The notes under the pieces: model-generated
Told to the model about the DNA's origin: nothing
What the model saw: the letters and a program-made list of their open reading frames with translations, nothing else
Database searches by the model: none
DNA from: Opitutus sp. GAS368
GTDB lineage: Bacteria > Verrucomicrobiota > Verrucomicrobiia > Opitutales > Opitutaceae
NCBI GenBank assembly: GCA_945903465.1
Contig: CAMDOF010000010.1
Location: 25,344 to 89,343, forward strand
Length of the DNA stretch: 64,000 nt
Reading direction: 5' to 3'
Made by a program: the position numbers and the translations under genes
Shown: positions 18,795 to 29,042 of the stretch, piece after piece
Numbering within the stretch: the first letter of the stretch is position 1
How the letters are laid out: each line of letters opens with the position of its first letter

Positions 18795-21791
18795 ATGCCC
18801 TTTCACTTTCTCCGCTGCCCCGCGCTCGCTCTTTTCGGGTGTCTTTTCTCTCCACTGTCCGCCGCGCTCGCCGCCTTCCCCACCCCCACCAATAATCAGC
18901 TGATCACCGACCAGCCCCTCACGGCCCCCACGGATGTGATCAAGCTCATGCACCTGCCGCCGGGGTTCAAGGCCACGGTCTTCGCCGCCGAGCCCGACGT
19001 GCAGAACCCCATCGCCATGTGCTGGGATGAACGCGGACGCCTCTGGATCGCCGAGAACTACACCTACTCGGACAGCAAAGAGCGTTTCGATCTCAAGCTG
19101 CGTGATCGTATCGTCATACTCGAGGACACCGATAACGACGGCCGCTTCGATCAACGCCACGTCTTTGCCGATGACCTGCAAATGCTCACGAGCATCGAAC
19201 GCGGTTTCGGCGGTGTCTATGCGCTTTGCCCACCCCATCTGCTGTTCTTTCCCACCGAAGGCGATCATCCCAGCGGCCCACCGCAAGTTCTCCTCGACGG
19301 ATTCAGCACCACCGCCGCCAGCCGCCACACCTTTGCCAATGGTCTCAAGTGGGGGCCCGATGGCTGGCTCTACGGCCGCATCGGCATCAGCAGCACCAGC
19401 TGGGCCGGCTGCCCTAACACGCCGCACGAGCAACGCACCCCGACCGCCGGGGGCATCTGGCGCTACCATCCCACGCAGAAAATCTACGAGCCTTACTGCC
19501 ACGGCACCACGAACCCTTGGGGCACGGACTGGGATCAACACGGCGAGTTGTTTTTTATCAATACCGTCATCGGTCACCTTTGGCACGGTATTCAAGGGGC
19601 CCACTTCAAGCGCATGCATGGCGACGACCCCTACCCGCGCATTTACGATCTCATCGACCAGCACGCCGACCACACCCACTGGGACCGCGGCGAGACTTGG
19701 AGCGACGTTCGCAAAATCGGCGTGAGCAACGCGTCATCTCGGGTCGGCGGAGGCCACGCGCATGTCGGCCTGATGATTTACCAAGGCACGAATTTTCCGC
19801 CCGCGTATCGCGGCAAGGTTTTTACGACCAACCTGCATGGCCGCCGCGTCAACGTCGACCGCCTCGAACGGGCGGGCAGCGGCTACGTCGGCAAGCACGA
19901 ACCCGACTTCATGACGACCGACGATCCGTGGTTCCGCGCCGTCGAGATTCAAGCCGGCCCGGATGGCGGCGTCTATATTCTGGATTGGAGCGACATTGGC
20001 GAATGCCACGAAAGTGACGGCGTCCACCGCACCTCCGGTCGCATCTACAAAATTACCTACGGCGACACCCAACGCCCCCCAGAAACCGATCTCACCAAGC
20101 TCGCCTCCACTCAGCTGGTCACCCTCCAAACCAGCGACAACGAGTGGCTCGTGCGCATGGCCCGCTGGGAATTGCGCCAACGCGCCTGGAAACAAAACGG
20201 CCTGCCCGCGCTCCATCCGCTCCTGCGCGAACAGTTCGCCCGCGCGCCCACACCCGCCAAGCAACTGGCCGCCTTTTGGACGCTCCAACAGATCTCCGCT
20301 TTTGCCCCCGACGCCGAAACGCCACTCGCGCCCATCTTTACCGCCATGCGCACGAGCCCCAGCGAGCACCTCCAGCGTTGGGCCATCGCGTCCACCCCGG
20401 CGACCCCACAAAACACCGCAAGCCCTTTCCTCCGCCTCGCCCGCGCCTCCACGCTGCCCGCCCTCGCGCCCCAGGCCCGCGCGACCCTCGCCGCACTCCT
20501 CCTCTCTCACTCCGAAGACGCCACCGACCACAACCTACCTTTGCTTTATTGGTCAGGCCTGCGCGATCTCGATCCAGCCCAACTCGTCACCCTCATCGCG
20601 ACGTGCCGCGTTCCTCTCATCCGTCAGTTCATCGCCCGCCGCGTCACCGAGGATATCGAACAGAGCCCCGCACCGCTCAACGCGCTCCTCACCTTGCCCA
20701 TCGATGGCCTCGCCTCTGATATTCTCCAAGGCATGCGCGATGCCCTGAAGGGCTGGAGCAAAGCGGCGCCGCCCGCCGCTTGGGAGGCCTTCGCCACTCG
20801 CGTCAGCGCACGCCATGACGAGGCTCTGGCAACATCCATCCGCGAGCTCGCGATTCTCTTCGGCAGCGGCCGCGCCCTCACCGAGGTCCGCGCTCTCGCC
20901 CTCGACCCCGCGGCCAATTCCAACCAGCGCCGCACTGCCCTGCGCACCCTCATCAATGCCAAGCCCCACGATCTCCGCAAAATATGCGAATCACTCATCG
21001 CCATTCAGGCCCTCAGCGCCACCGCCATCCAAGGCCTCGCCACCTTCGATGATCCCGCCGTCGCCGACCGCATCATCGCGCGCTACCAAGCTCTCGCACC
21101 GCACGAGCGTCCTGCCGCGCTCGCCGTCCTCGTCTCCCGGCCAACCTTTGCCCACGTCCTTCTTAATCACCTAGAAAAGCCTGCCCAAAAAATCGTAATC
21201 CCACGGGCCGACCTTACACCGGTCCTCGCTCGCCAAATCCAGAATTTCCAGGATTCAACGCTCACTAAAAAACTCGCCGCGACCTGGGGCGAAGTGCGCG
21301 AATCCAGCGCCGACAAGCAGCGGCTCATCACCACACTCAAAGCCAAACTCACCCCTGCGTTCATGCGCACCGGCGATGCGCGCCAGGGTCGCACCCTCTT
21401 CGCGAGCCTCTGCGGAGCGTGCCACCAGCTTTATGGCGAAGGCCGCGCGCTCGGCCCCGACCTCACGGGCAGCGGTCGACACAACCTCGATTATCTCATC
21501 GAAAACATCACCGATCCCAGCGCGGTCGTCCCGTCCGATTACCTACTCAACGTCGTCACCTTAAACGACGGGCGGGTCCTCAACGGCACCGTCTCCGCGA
21601 AATCCGACCGCACCCTCACCCTCAAATCCATCGACCAGGAAACCACTATCGACCGCACCGAGATCGCGAAGCAGGAGCAACTCCCCGTGAGCATGATGCC
21701 CGAGGGCCTGCTCACCGCACTGAGCAACGATCAGCTTCGCGATTTATTCACCTACCTCCAGACTACCGCCCAAGTACCGCTGCCGAAATAA
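18795..21791 (+). CDS. PVC-type membrane-bound dehydrogenase with C-terminal cytochrome c
   Basis: A 998-aa secreted protein (signal MPFHFLRCPALALFGCLFSPLSAALA). Residues ~40-430 form a beta-propeller like those of PVC-group dehydrogenases (NPIAMCWDERGRLWIAENYTY, VILEDTDNDGRFD, FANGLKWGPDGWLYGRIG, NLHGRRVNVDRLE, AGPDGGVYILDWSD). Residues ~450-850 are helical HEAT-like repeats. The C-terminal ~130 residues are a cytochrome c domain: LCGACHQLYGEGRALGPDLTGS gives the CxxCH haem site, and MMPEGLL may give the axial Met. The likely role is oxidation of a sugar or alcohol in the periplasm with electrons passing to the haem. The substrate is unknown. It stands alone between the lyase operon and a TonB receptor. 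Confidence 0.85.
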   Translation: MPFHFLRCPALALFGCLFSPLSAALAAFPTPTNNQLITDQPLTAPTDVIKLMHLPPGFKATVFAAEPDVQNPIAMCWDERGRLWIAENYTYSDSKERFDLKLRDRIVILEDTDNDGRFDQRHVFADDLQMLTSIERGFGGVYALCPPHLLFFPTEGDHPSGPPQVLLDGFSTTAASRHTFANGLKWGPDGWLYGRIGISSTSWAGCPNTPHEQRTPTAGGIWRYHPTQKIYEPYCHGTTNPWGTDWDQHGELFFINTVIGHLWHGIQGAHFKRMHGDDPYPRIYDLIDQHADHTHWDRGETWSDVRKIGVSNASSRVGGGHAHVGLMIYQGTNFPPAYRGKVFTTNLHGRRVNVDRLERAGSGYVGKHEPDFMTTDDPWFRAVEIQAGPDGGVYILDWSDIGECHESDGVHRTSGRIYKITYGDTQRPPETDLTKLASTQLVTLQTSDNEWLVRMARWELRQRAWKQNGLPALHPLLREQFARAPTPAKQLAAFWTLQQISAFAPDAETPLAPIFTAMRTSPSEHLQRWAIASTPATPQNTASPFLRLARASTLPALAPQARATLAALLLSHSEDATDHNLPLLYWSGLRDLDPAQLVTLIATCRVPLIRQFIARRVTEDIEQSPAPLNALLTLPIDGLASDILQGMRDALKGWSKAAPPAAWEAFATRVSARHDEALATSIRELAILFGSGRALTEVRALALDPAANSNQRRTALRTLINAKPHDLRKICESLIAIQALSATAIQGLATFDDPAVADRIIARYQALAPHERPAALAVLVSRPTFAHVLLNHLEKPAQKIVIPRADLTPVLARQIQNFQDSTLTKKLAATWGEVRESSADKQRLITTLKAKLTPAFMRTGDARQGRTLFASLCGACHQLYGEGRALGPDLTGSGRHNLDYLIENITDPSAVVPSDYLLNVVTLNDGRVLNGTVSAKSDRTLTLKSIDQETTIDRTEIAKQEQLPVSMMPEGLLTALSNDQLRDLFTYLQTTAQVPLPK

Positions 21792-22464
21792 ACGGCGGAA
21801 GCCGCCCCGCCGTCTCGGTGGCGCACCCCTGCTCGATCGAACACCGTTCACGACGACCCTCAGGCCGCTCGCCTGTCGCATTTCCTCCGCAACGGGTAAT
21901 GTTCGGCGGCGGGAGACGCTAGAGTCTCCCGCTTGATACTTACCCGGGCAAAACCCACCTCGCGGCGGAAAATTTTTACGAAATAATCGGAGTCCGCCTC
22001 CCCCATTCACCAATTTCAGCTCTTCCCATCATCGCCCCACACCCACGTGCCTTCAAATCCAGCCTTTCCGTAGCCGCGAGCGCCACCGAGTGGCGATCCG
22101 GCCCGGCCACACGCGAGTCCTCGCCGGCTACCCCGGCCACTCAAAGTCTGCATTTTTGGCCGGAGAGTATTTGCAATCGTTGCCAGCGCCATACGTCCGG
22201 CCGTGAGCTCCGGCGCTGGTCACTTCTCGACCCGCACCTCCTTTTCTCGGCTCGAACGTAGGACGAGTTTCCCACCACCGCGGCGCACTGAAACATCTCC
22301 TTTCCATCCGCGGGACCAAGCGCTCCGTCTGGACAAAACACCAGAGACGAGCAGCCTCCGCATGTAACCGCAACGCCATCTTGGCCTCGCTTTCCTGCAA
22401 CCACCGTCCGCATCCGCGGGTGCGCTCCCTTAGCAATTTCCCGAACCGACCAAGCTCCTCAACC
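21792..22464. other. Intergenic region upstream of the TonB receptor
   Basis: About 670 bases. Open frames on both strands are Arg/Ser/Pro-rich and do not look coding. A short perfect hairpin (GGCGG-AAG-CCGCC near 21795) follows the upstream stop without a T run. I see no RNA gene. The region presumably holds the receptor's promoter. Confidence 0.45.
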
Positions 22465-25458
22465 ATGCTACCGCGCCGCCGACCCAAAATAACCTTCCTG
22501 CTCATCGCACTTTGCTCCCTCGCCAAGCTCCTCGGCGACACGCTGACCGGCAACATCAGCAACGGAGCCACCGGCAACTTACTCGAGGGTGCCCGGGTCG
22601 AAATTCCCTCACTCGGGGTCACCGCACTCACCGACAAAACCGGGCGCTACACCTTCTCCGCTCTTCCCTCCGGCACCCACGAACTCGTCGTTAGCTACAT
22701 CGGACTCGACTCCGTCCGCACCTCCGTCGCCTTGGGCGCCGGCCAGCCGGTCACGCGCAACTTCGATCTATCCACCGGCATCTACAAACTCGATGCTTTC
22801 AAGGTCACCGGCGAACGCGAGGGCGGCGCCGCCGCCATCACCGCCGCACGTAACGCCGACAACCTGAAGAACGTCGCCTCAACCGATCAGTTCGGCAACC
22901 TGCCCAACCTCAACGCCGGCGAAATCGCCATCCGCCTGCCAGGAATCTACGGCGAACTCGACGCCGGCGGAAACCTCTCCGGATTCACCGTTCGCGGGAT
23001 GACTTCCGGACTCAATACCGTCACCATGGACGGCGGCATCCTCACCGGACAGGGCGGTGCCGGCCGCTCAATTTTCGTCAATAACATCACCGGCGCGATG
23101 TTCGATCAGATTGAACTGACCAAGGGGCATACGCCGGACAAGGGCGCTGACTCCCTTGGCGGCACCATCAACTTCAAGAGCCGTTCACCGCTCTCCATGC
23201 GCGAAAAACGCCGCATCACCTACACCCTCTCCGCCCGTATCGCGCCGTCGTTTACCCAACAGATTCCCCTGCGGGAGGAGCGGCGGACCCACGGGCTCGT
23301 CACGCTCGGCTACCAGGAGGTGTTCGACGTTTTCGGCGGCAGCCGCAATCTCGGCGTCTCTATCAGCCTCTTTAATTCCGAAACTGCCCTTGGCTGGTTC
23401 ACCTCCCAGCGCGACGTGCAAAATATCGCGACCGGGCCGGCTTTTCTTTGGGACTATCGCACGGGTGATGTTTACAACCACCGTCGCCAGAAAAATATTA
23501 CCACGAAGGCCGACTATCGCCTCTCACCCGCCACCAAGCTCTCCTTTCTCGCAAGCTACATCGATCACTCGGAGGTCTTTCGCCGCCAATATGACACCCG
23601 GGCCTACACCAACCAGAACGTCTTCAATCCCGCCAATGCCGCGGGCACCGCCACGGCCGGCATCGAGCCCGGCTACACTGAGCGCTTGACCACAGTGCGG
23701 CCAGTCGCCGCCTCGACCATCGACATCACGATGACGGGCCCAAATAATTTCTTCAACCGCCTGCGCCGCGCCGACCTCGGCGCCGAACACAATTGGGGTC
23801 CATGGCAAATCGAATACGGCGCCAAATACACTCAAACTCACATTAATATCGGCAACGGCGAAGGCGGCGTACTCGTCAATCGCCTCACGGGCGCCGGCTG
23901 GACCATCGATCGCACTCAGTCTGATCTCTATCCTAAGTTCATCCAAAACGGTGGCCCGGATTTCACCAACCCTGCCAACTATCGCCCTGCGGCCGCCAAC
24001 GCGCTCAGCAACTCCAACAATACCAACCTCCATGAGGTGACCGAGGTGCGGGCAGATGCCCGCTACTCCTTGCCCGTCGCTTTTCCCCTCATCGCCAAGA
24101 CCGGGGCTATCTGGCGCGAGCAGGTCGTCGGCTCCACCAGCGCTTCGCGCCGTTGGAACTACACGGGCACCGGACCGCTCCCCACCAGCCCTAACCTACT
24201 CATGATGGATCAGGTGAAGACAGGTCGCCGACTCCCGGAATGGGAGGCCTCTGATTTCATCTGCGCCCGCGAGGTAATCGCTCAGAACCTCTGGCGCGAG
24301 GATCTCTACTTCCGCGCGACCACCAACTTCACCAGCTCCACCGACGCAAACGAGGCCGTCTCCGCCGCCTACGCTATGGCGCAGGGCAAGTTCGGTCGCA
24401 AGGGATGGCTCAGCCGCACCGGATTCCTCGGCGGCGTCCGTTTCGAACGAACCGATAACGAGGCCACCGGCTGGGTCCGCGCCCGCAATCTCAGTACCGC
24501 CGCCCAACAGACCGCTGACCCCGTCGGCTCCGCCAAGCGCGACTACGCCGACAACCTCCGAACGACCACCGGCAGCTACACCAACGCTTTCCCCAGCCTC
24601 CACCTTAATCACGACCTCAACGCCAACCTCAAGGCCCGCCTCAGTTGGTCCACGAGCTTCGGTCGTCCGGGCTTTGGCAACATGACCCCAGGCGAAACCC
24701 CGAATGCCGCTAATGCCGCCCTCGACGGAAAGTCGACGCTCACCATCAACAACCCTTCGCTGCTACCGCAGACTTCGAAGAACTGGGACACTTCCCTCGA
24801 GTATTTCTTCGAACCCGTGGGCAATCTCTCGGTCGGCTGGTTCCACAAGGAAATCCGCAACTTAATCGTCACCGGCATCGAGTCAGGTACCATCGGCACC
24901 ACGCCCAATAACGGCTACAACGGCGAGTATCCCGGATGGACCATCCTTTCGTCCGCCAACGCTGGCGACGCCGTCGTGCAGGGCTGGGAAATCAGTTACC
25001 AACAGCAGTTCACCTTCCTGCCCGGCCTGCTCAAGGGCCTTAGCGGCATGATCAACTACACCCAACTCGACACCCATCGGAACGTGCCCGTCGCCGGCTC
25101 TCTCGTCACGACCACCGCCCGTTCCTCCGGTCAGATTGCGGGCTTCGTACCACGCACCGCCAACGCCAGCCTTTCTTGGCGGTACCGCAATTTTAGCACG
25201 CGCGTCCTCTCCAACTACGCGACGACCCACCTGACCTCGTTCAGCGCCGGGGCGCCCCACCGCGACCTCTATCGCGTCAAACGCAACCTCATCAACGTCG
25301 GCTTCTCGTACCAGTTGCGCCCTTCCCTTAACCTCACCCTCGATATTGATAACCTGAACAACACGCCGCAAATGCGCTACCGAGGGACTCCCAATCAGGT
25401 CGAATACTTCAACTACCCCGGCACCACCATTACGGTCGGAATCAACGGCCGCTTCTAA
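22465..25458 (+). CDS. TonB-dependent receptor with carboxypeptidase-like N-terminal domain
   Basis: About 997 aa, an outer-membrane beta-barrel that imports large ligands with TonB energy. After a signal peptide (MLPRRRPKITFLLIALCSLA) there is a carboxypeptidase-regulatory-like domain (~30-110: GNISNGATGNLLEGARVEIP, GRYTFSALPSGTHELVVSYIG), a plug (~140-270: NLKNVASTDQFGNLPNLN, FTVRGMTSGLNTVTMDGG, IELTKGHTPDKGADSLGG) and a barrel ending in GINGRF with the C-terminal Phe needed for BamA recognition. It resembles the oligosaccharide receptors of Verrucomicrobia and Caulobacter. A sulfatase follows on the same strand after 570 bases, suggesting uptake of a sulfated glycan. Confidence 0.92.
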   Translation: MLPRRRPKITFLLIALCSLAKLLGDTLTGNISNGATGNLLEGARVEIPSLGVTALTDKTGRYTFSALPSGTHELVVSYIGLDSVRTSVALGAGQPVTRNFDLSTGIYKLDAFKVTGEREGGAAAITAARNADNLKNVASTDQFGNLPNLNAGEIAIRLPGIYGELDAGGNLSGFTVRGMTSGLNTVTMDGGILTGQGGAGRSIFVNNITGAMFDQIELTKGHTPDKGADSLGGTINFKSRSPLSMREKRRITYTLSARIAPSFTQQIPLREERRTHGLVTLGYQEVFDVFGGSRNLGVSISLFNSETALGWFTSQRDVQNIATGPAFLWDYRTGDVYNHRRQKNITTKADYRLSPATKLSFLASYIDHSEVFRRQYDTRAYTNQNVFNPANAAGTATAGIEPGYTERLTTVRPVAASTIDITMTGPNNFFNRLRRADLGAEHNWGPWQIEYGAKYTQTHINIGNGEGGVLVNRLTGAGWTIDRTQSDLYPKFIQNGGPDFTNPANYRPAAANALSNSNNTNLHEVTEVRADARYSLPVAFPLIAKTGAIWREQVVGSTSASRRWNYTGTGPLPTSPNLLMMDQVKTGRRLPEWEASDFICAREVIAQNLWREDLYFRATTNFTSSTDANEAVSAAYAMAQGKFGRKGWLSRTGFLGGVRFERTDNEATGWVRARNLSTAAQQTADPVGSAKRDYADNLRTTTGSYTNAFPSLHLNHDLNANLKARLSWSTSFGRPGFGNMTPGETPNAANAALDGKSTLTINNPSLLPQTSKNWDTSLEYFFEPVGNLSVGWFHKEIRNLIVTGIESGTIGTTPNNGYNGEYPGWTILSSANAGDAVVQGWEISYQQQFTFLPGLLKGLSGMINYTQLDTHRNVPVAGSLVTTTARSSGQIAGFVPRTANASLSWRYRNFSTRVLSNYATTHLTSFSAGAPHRDLYRVKRNLINVGFSYQLRPSLNLTLDIDNLNNTPQMRYRGTPNQVEYFNYPGTTITVGINGRF

Positions 25459-26024
25459 ACAGCCCCCACCTCGCCCAGCCCCGCGCTGCTCCCGCGGCAC
25501 GTCTCCTCGCCGCGACTGCCGCGACTGCCGCGAGCTGCGAATTGATACGACTCGCCCAGCCCCGCGCTGCTCCCGCGGCACGTCTCCTCGCCGCGACCCA
25601 TCCGGCTCCCTCCGCGCTTGAGCCGCGCACCGAAACCCACTCGCGGCCTTTCACGCCGCGATCATTGGGCTCGTCGCTGGAGCGTCGCCAATATCCGCAG
25701 TCCCCTCCGCCCCACCACGGGCGCCCGCCGGAAGGGTCTGTGCACCGCCTTCCCTTGCGGTTCTTACTCGATTACCGCGGCGTCCGTCCGCCACTGGAAT
25801 CAGGCCGTACCAACCTGGACGCCACCAATCGCAATCATCCCGCCCCAACAAAAATTCTCGCCGGTCGTCCCGCTGCCCCCACCTTACTCAAGCCACTGCA
25901 AACCGACCCGTTCAGCTCAGCCCGCTCATCGCCTTCTCCTCATCCCCAATTCCTGCTCATCTTCGAAACCTCCCCGACTCCAATCCGCCATTCCTAAATT
26001 CAGCCACTCCCCCTGACCAACCCC
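25459..26024. other. Intergenic region between TonB receptor and sulfatase
   Basis: About 565 bases. The first 140 bases hold a 47-bp direct repeat pair. The remainder has open frames in two plus-strand frames, but neither resembles a known protein and codon use shifts between frames; I call no gene. A decayed gene is possible. Confidence 0.45.
25470..25597. repeat. 47-bp perfect direct repeat pair, 81-nt period
   Basis: Copies at 25470-25516 and 25551-25597 are identical over 47 bases (both begin CTCGCCCAGCCCCGCGCTGC). The 34 bases between them contain a smaller CGCGACTGC duplication. They lie 11 bases after the TonB receptor stop. Confidence 0.95.
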
Positions 26025-27395
26025 ATGCCACCCTTCTTCGCCTGCTTCACTTTGCTGACGGTTCTCGCTGTCCTCGCACCGCTCGCGCCCGCCGCCGCGC
26101 CGACCATGCCACTCAACATCCTCGTCCTCTACGCGGACGACTGGCGCTTCGACACACTCGGTTCCGCAGGCCACCCCGTCGTCAAAACGCCCCATCTTGA
26201 TCGTCTCGCCAATGAAGGCATCCGCTTCACCCACAACTGCGTCACCACCGCCATTTGCGGCGTCAGCCGCGCCTCCCTCTTCACGGGTCAATGGATGTCC
26301 CGCCACGGTAACCCTGCCTTTGAGATGTTCAAGACGCCTTGGGCTGAGACCTACCCAGGCTTGCTCCGCCATCATGGCTACTTCGTCGGCCACATCGGAA
26401 AATGGCACAACGGAAAATTCCCCCGGGAGAACTTCGATTTCGGACGCGCCTACAGTGGCACGCATTGGATCAAGGAAGCGGACGGGACCAGAATTCACGT
26501 CACCCAAAAAAATGAAAATGACGCGCTCGAGTTTCTCCGCACCCGTCCCACCGATAAACCGTTCTGCCTCACACTCGCGTTCTTCGCCACCCACGCCGAG
26601 GACCAAAATCCGCTCCAATATCTCCCCCAGCCAGCCAGCCTGCCCCTTTACCAGGACGTCACTATTCCCGTACCCCCAACGTCAGCCGACGAATATTTCA
26701 GGCGTCTCCCTCCTTTCATCGCCAACGAACAGAACGAGGGCCGCGTTCGCTACCACTGGCGTTTCGATACGCCGGAAAAATACCAGACGATGATGAAAAA
26801 CTATTATCGCCTCGCCAGCGAGGTCGACACGACTTGCGGCCGCGTGCTCGCCACCTTGCGCCAGCAGGGCGCCCTCGAAAATACCCTCGTCATTTTTACC
26901 GCCGATAACGGCTACTTCCATGCCGAACACGGTCTCGCCGACAAATGGTATCCTTACGAGGAAAGCATCCGGACCCCTCTGATCGTCCGCGATCCGCGCT
27001 TGCCCGCCACCAAGCGCGGCCAGACTAACGATCGCTTCACCCTCAACGTCGACCTCGCCCCCACTTTCCTCGCCGCCGCGGGTATTGCCGCCCCCACGCG
27101 CATGCAGGGCCGCGATTTCGCGCCGCTCTACCTCGCCGCCCCAGCGCCCACGTGGCGCACCGATTTTTTCTACGAGCATGCCACGATCCGGAACATCAAC
27201 TTCATCCCTTCCTCCCAAGCCCTCGTCCGCAAAGATCTCAAATACCTCTACTGGCCCGATTTTAGACATGAGGAACTCTTCGACCTCCGAACCGATCGGG
27301 CCGAAACCAATAATCTCGCCGCCACCCCCGCGCAGCGCGACACGCTCACCGCGCTGCGCGCCCGCTTCGCCGAACTCCGCGACGCCGCCCACTAA
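26025..27395 (+). CDS. Sulfatase (S1-type), exported, atypical active-site motif
   Basis: A 456-aa alkaline-phosphatase-fold enzyme with a signal peptide ([25 protein letters not shown]). [12 protein letters not shown] supplies the first metal-binding Asp pair, and the formylglycine site is [13 protein letters not shown] at about residue 83. The consensus is C-x-[P/A]-[S/T]-R, so the third position is Val here. IGKWHNGKF supplies the His/Lys of the sulfate site and [25 protein letters not shown] the second metal pair and catalytic His/Lys. It would remove sulfate esters from a glycan once the Cys is matured. It is a possible partner of the upstream TonB receptor and converges with a second sulfatase. 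Confidence 0.88.
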   Translation: MPPFFACFTLLTVLAVLAPLAPAAAPTMPLNILVLYADDWRFDTLGSAGHPVVKTPHLDRLANEGIRFTHNCVTTAICGVSRASLFTGQWMSRHGNPAFEMFKTPWAETYPGLLRHHGYFVGHIGKWHNGKFPRENFDFGRAYSGTHWIKEADGTRIHVTQKNENDALEFLRTRPTDKPFCLTLAFFATHAEDQNPLQYLPQPASLPLYQDVTIPVPPTSADEYFRRLPPFIANEQNEGRVRYHWRFDTPEKYQTMMKNYYRLASEVDTTCGRVLATLRQQGALENTLVIFTADNGYFHAEHGLADKWYPYEESIRTPLIVRDPRLPATKRGQTNDRFTLNVDLAPTFLAAAGIAAPTRMQGRDFAPLYLAAPAPTWRTDFFYEHATIRNINFIPSSQALVRKDLKYLYWPDFRHEELFDLRTDRAETNNLAATPAQRDTLTALRARFAELRDAAH

Positions 27396-27588
27396 ACCGC
27401 GCCGCGGCAGGTGAGCGTGGTGGCCACTTCACCCCGCCGCACCTCGCCGGCCCGCCCCTCGCCCCCGCCCCACGCCCCAGCCTCGCCTCGCTACCCGACC
27501 CATCCCATCCCGGCTTTGACCGCCTTGACCGCGGCGCCCGGTCCGTCCTGACCGCGGCGAAAAAGCCCCACCGCCACCGAGGAGCTTT

Positions 27589-29037
27589 TCAATCGGTATG
27601 CCGCTTCGCTTTCGAGCGACCACCTTTCCAGATATCGTACTGCGGGTCCGCGTAACGCTGAAAAAACGCCTCGAGACGTTCCGCTAATTCCACCCGTTTC
27701 GACGCCATCCCCGGCTGGCCAAAAAGATTAAAACGCTCCCGCGGGTCTTTCTGCATGTCGTAAAGCTCATACGGCCCATCCGGAAACCGCGCGACGTACT
27801 TCCACCCGTCCGTTCGCACCGCCCGCACAGTCTCCATCTCAAAAAACATCACGTTCTCCCAGGGCCTCACTTCACCGTGGAGCGCATGCCCAAAATCACG
27901 CCCCGGCGAACGGGGCGCCGTCGGCATCTGTTCACCCAATCCCAATTCCCCAAGTACCGTCGGCAAAAAATCATAGTTGCTCACAATCAGATCGCTCGTC
28001 CGCCCGGCCAATATCTTCTTAGGACGCCGAAAAATAAGCGGGATTTGCATCATCAACTCGTGCGCCGCCACCGGCCGAAAGTGATCACCCATCCCCCACA
28101 TCCCATTTTGTCCACCCATCCATCCTTGGTCCGCCGCATAAACCACCAGCGTATTATCGTCGAGACCGAGACGCTTGAGCGTCGCCATCACTTCACCGAC
28201 GCCGTCGTCCACTCCGCTCACTTCCGCCGCCACCCGCTCCATCGCGTTTTGCTGATTGTGAAATTGCTTGTTGGCGAACTGCCAGGGGTGCATCGCCTCC
28301 ACTGGGAAACTGGCAAAATGTTTCCCCCGGTAAAACGCCGCGTGCCGATTCTGGGGCGGGCGATTCATCAACCCGCCCAGCGCGTAAGGTCCATTATACG
28401 CCAAAAAAAGAAAAAACGGACGCGCCTGGTTTTTTTCGATAAACTCAATTCCTTTCCGCGTCCAAAGATCGGTCGTGTAACCCGCTTCTTTCCGGACCGC
28501 CCCGTCCTCAATCACGTCTTGATTATAAAACTCTTGAGTGTGTCCGTCCGGCTTTGTCACCCAAAAACTAAATCCTTCCGAGGGCTTCAGGTTATCGCCA
28601 AGATGCCACTTGCCACTCAGGCCGCAGGTGTAACCGGCGTCGCGCAGCACTTCGCCGAGCGAGGTGAACTCCCCGAGCGTATTATAGGCCTCGCGCCCCA
28701 TCATGTACTTCGGATCGAGAAACGAATGCACGCCATGCTGCGAGGGCAAAAGTCCCGTCAAAAAGGTCGCACGCGTCGGCGAGCACACCGGGTTACTGCT
28801 TAAAGCCCGCGTGAAACGCACGCCTTCCGCCGCCATCTGGTCAAGGTGCGGCGTCCGGATATCCGGGTTACCATAACAGCCCAGCGTCCACGCCCCTTGA
28901 TTATCACTCAGAATAAAAACGAGGTTAGGCAAACGCGTCTCCGCCGCGCCCCATGCTCGACCCGCCGCCATCCCGCCAAGCGCAAATGCAATGAGCACCA
29001 GCGCCATCCGACTGAGAAAAAAATCAAGCCGTTTCAT
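27589..29037 (-). CDS. Sulfatase (S1-type), exported
   Basis: A 482-aa sulfatase with a signal peptide ending near AAGRAWGA. NLVFILSDNQGAWTLGCYG carries the metal site, and NPVCSPTRATFLTGLLPSQHG at about residue 83 is the canonical C-x-P-T-R formylglycine motif. GLSGKWHLGDN and VVYAADQGWMGGQNGMWGMGDHFRP complete the active site. It starts 5 bases after the stop of the upstream TonB receptor gene, so both are surely one transcript. It probably desulfates the glycan that the receptor imports; the sulfate position cannot be inferred by eye. Confidence 0.92.
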   Translation of the reverse strand: MKRLDFFLSRMALVLIAFALGGMAAGRAWGAAETRLPNLVFILSDNQGAWTLGCYGNPDIRTPHLDQMAAEGVRFTRALSSNPVCSPTRATFLTGLLPSQHGVHSFLDPKYMMGREAYNTLGEFTSLGEVLRDAGYTCGLSGKWHLGDNLKPSEGFSFWVTKPDGHTQEFYNQDVIEDGAVRKEAGYTTDLWTRKGIEFIEKNQARPFFLFLAYNGPYALGGLMNRPPQNRHAAFYRGKHFASFPVEAMHPWQFANKQFHNQQNAMERVAAEVSGVDDGVGEVMATLKRLGLDDNTLVVYAADQGWMGGQNGMWGMGDHFRPVAAHELMMQIPLIFRRPKKILAGRTSDLIVSNYDFLPTVLGELGLGEQMPTAPRSPGRDFGHALHGEVRPWENVMFFEMETVRAVRTDGWKYVARFPDGPYELYDMQKDPRERFNLFGQPGMASKRVELAERLEAFFQRYADPQYDIWKGGRSKAKRHTD

Positions 29038-29042
29038 CGCAT

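Noticed and set aside
19734..20531. Long minus-strand frame inside the cytochrome-bearing dehydrogenase gene
   Set aside because: It is a shadow of a strongly supported gene; its translation is Gly/Glu/Ala-rich as expected for the antisense of GC-rich coding DNA.
25542..26016. Plus-strand frames between the TonB receptor and the sulfatase
   Set aside because: Two overlapping frames are open with equal right; both are Pro/Ser/Arg-rich and neither resembles a protein family.
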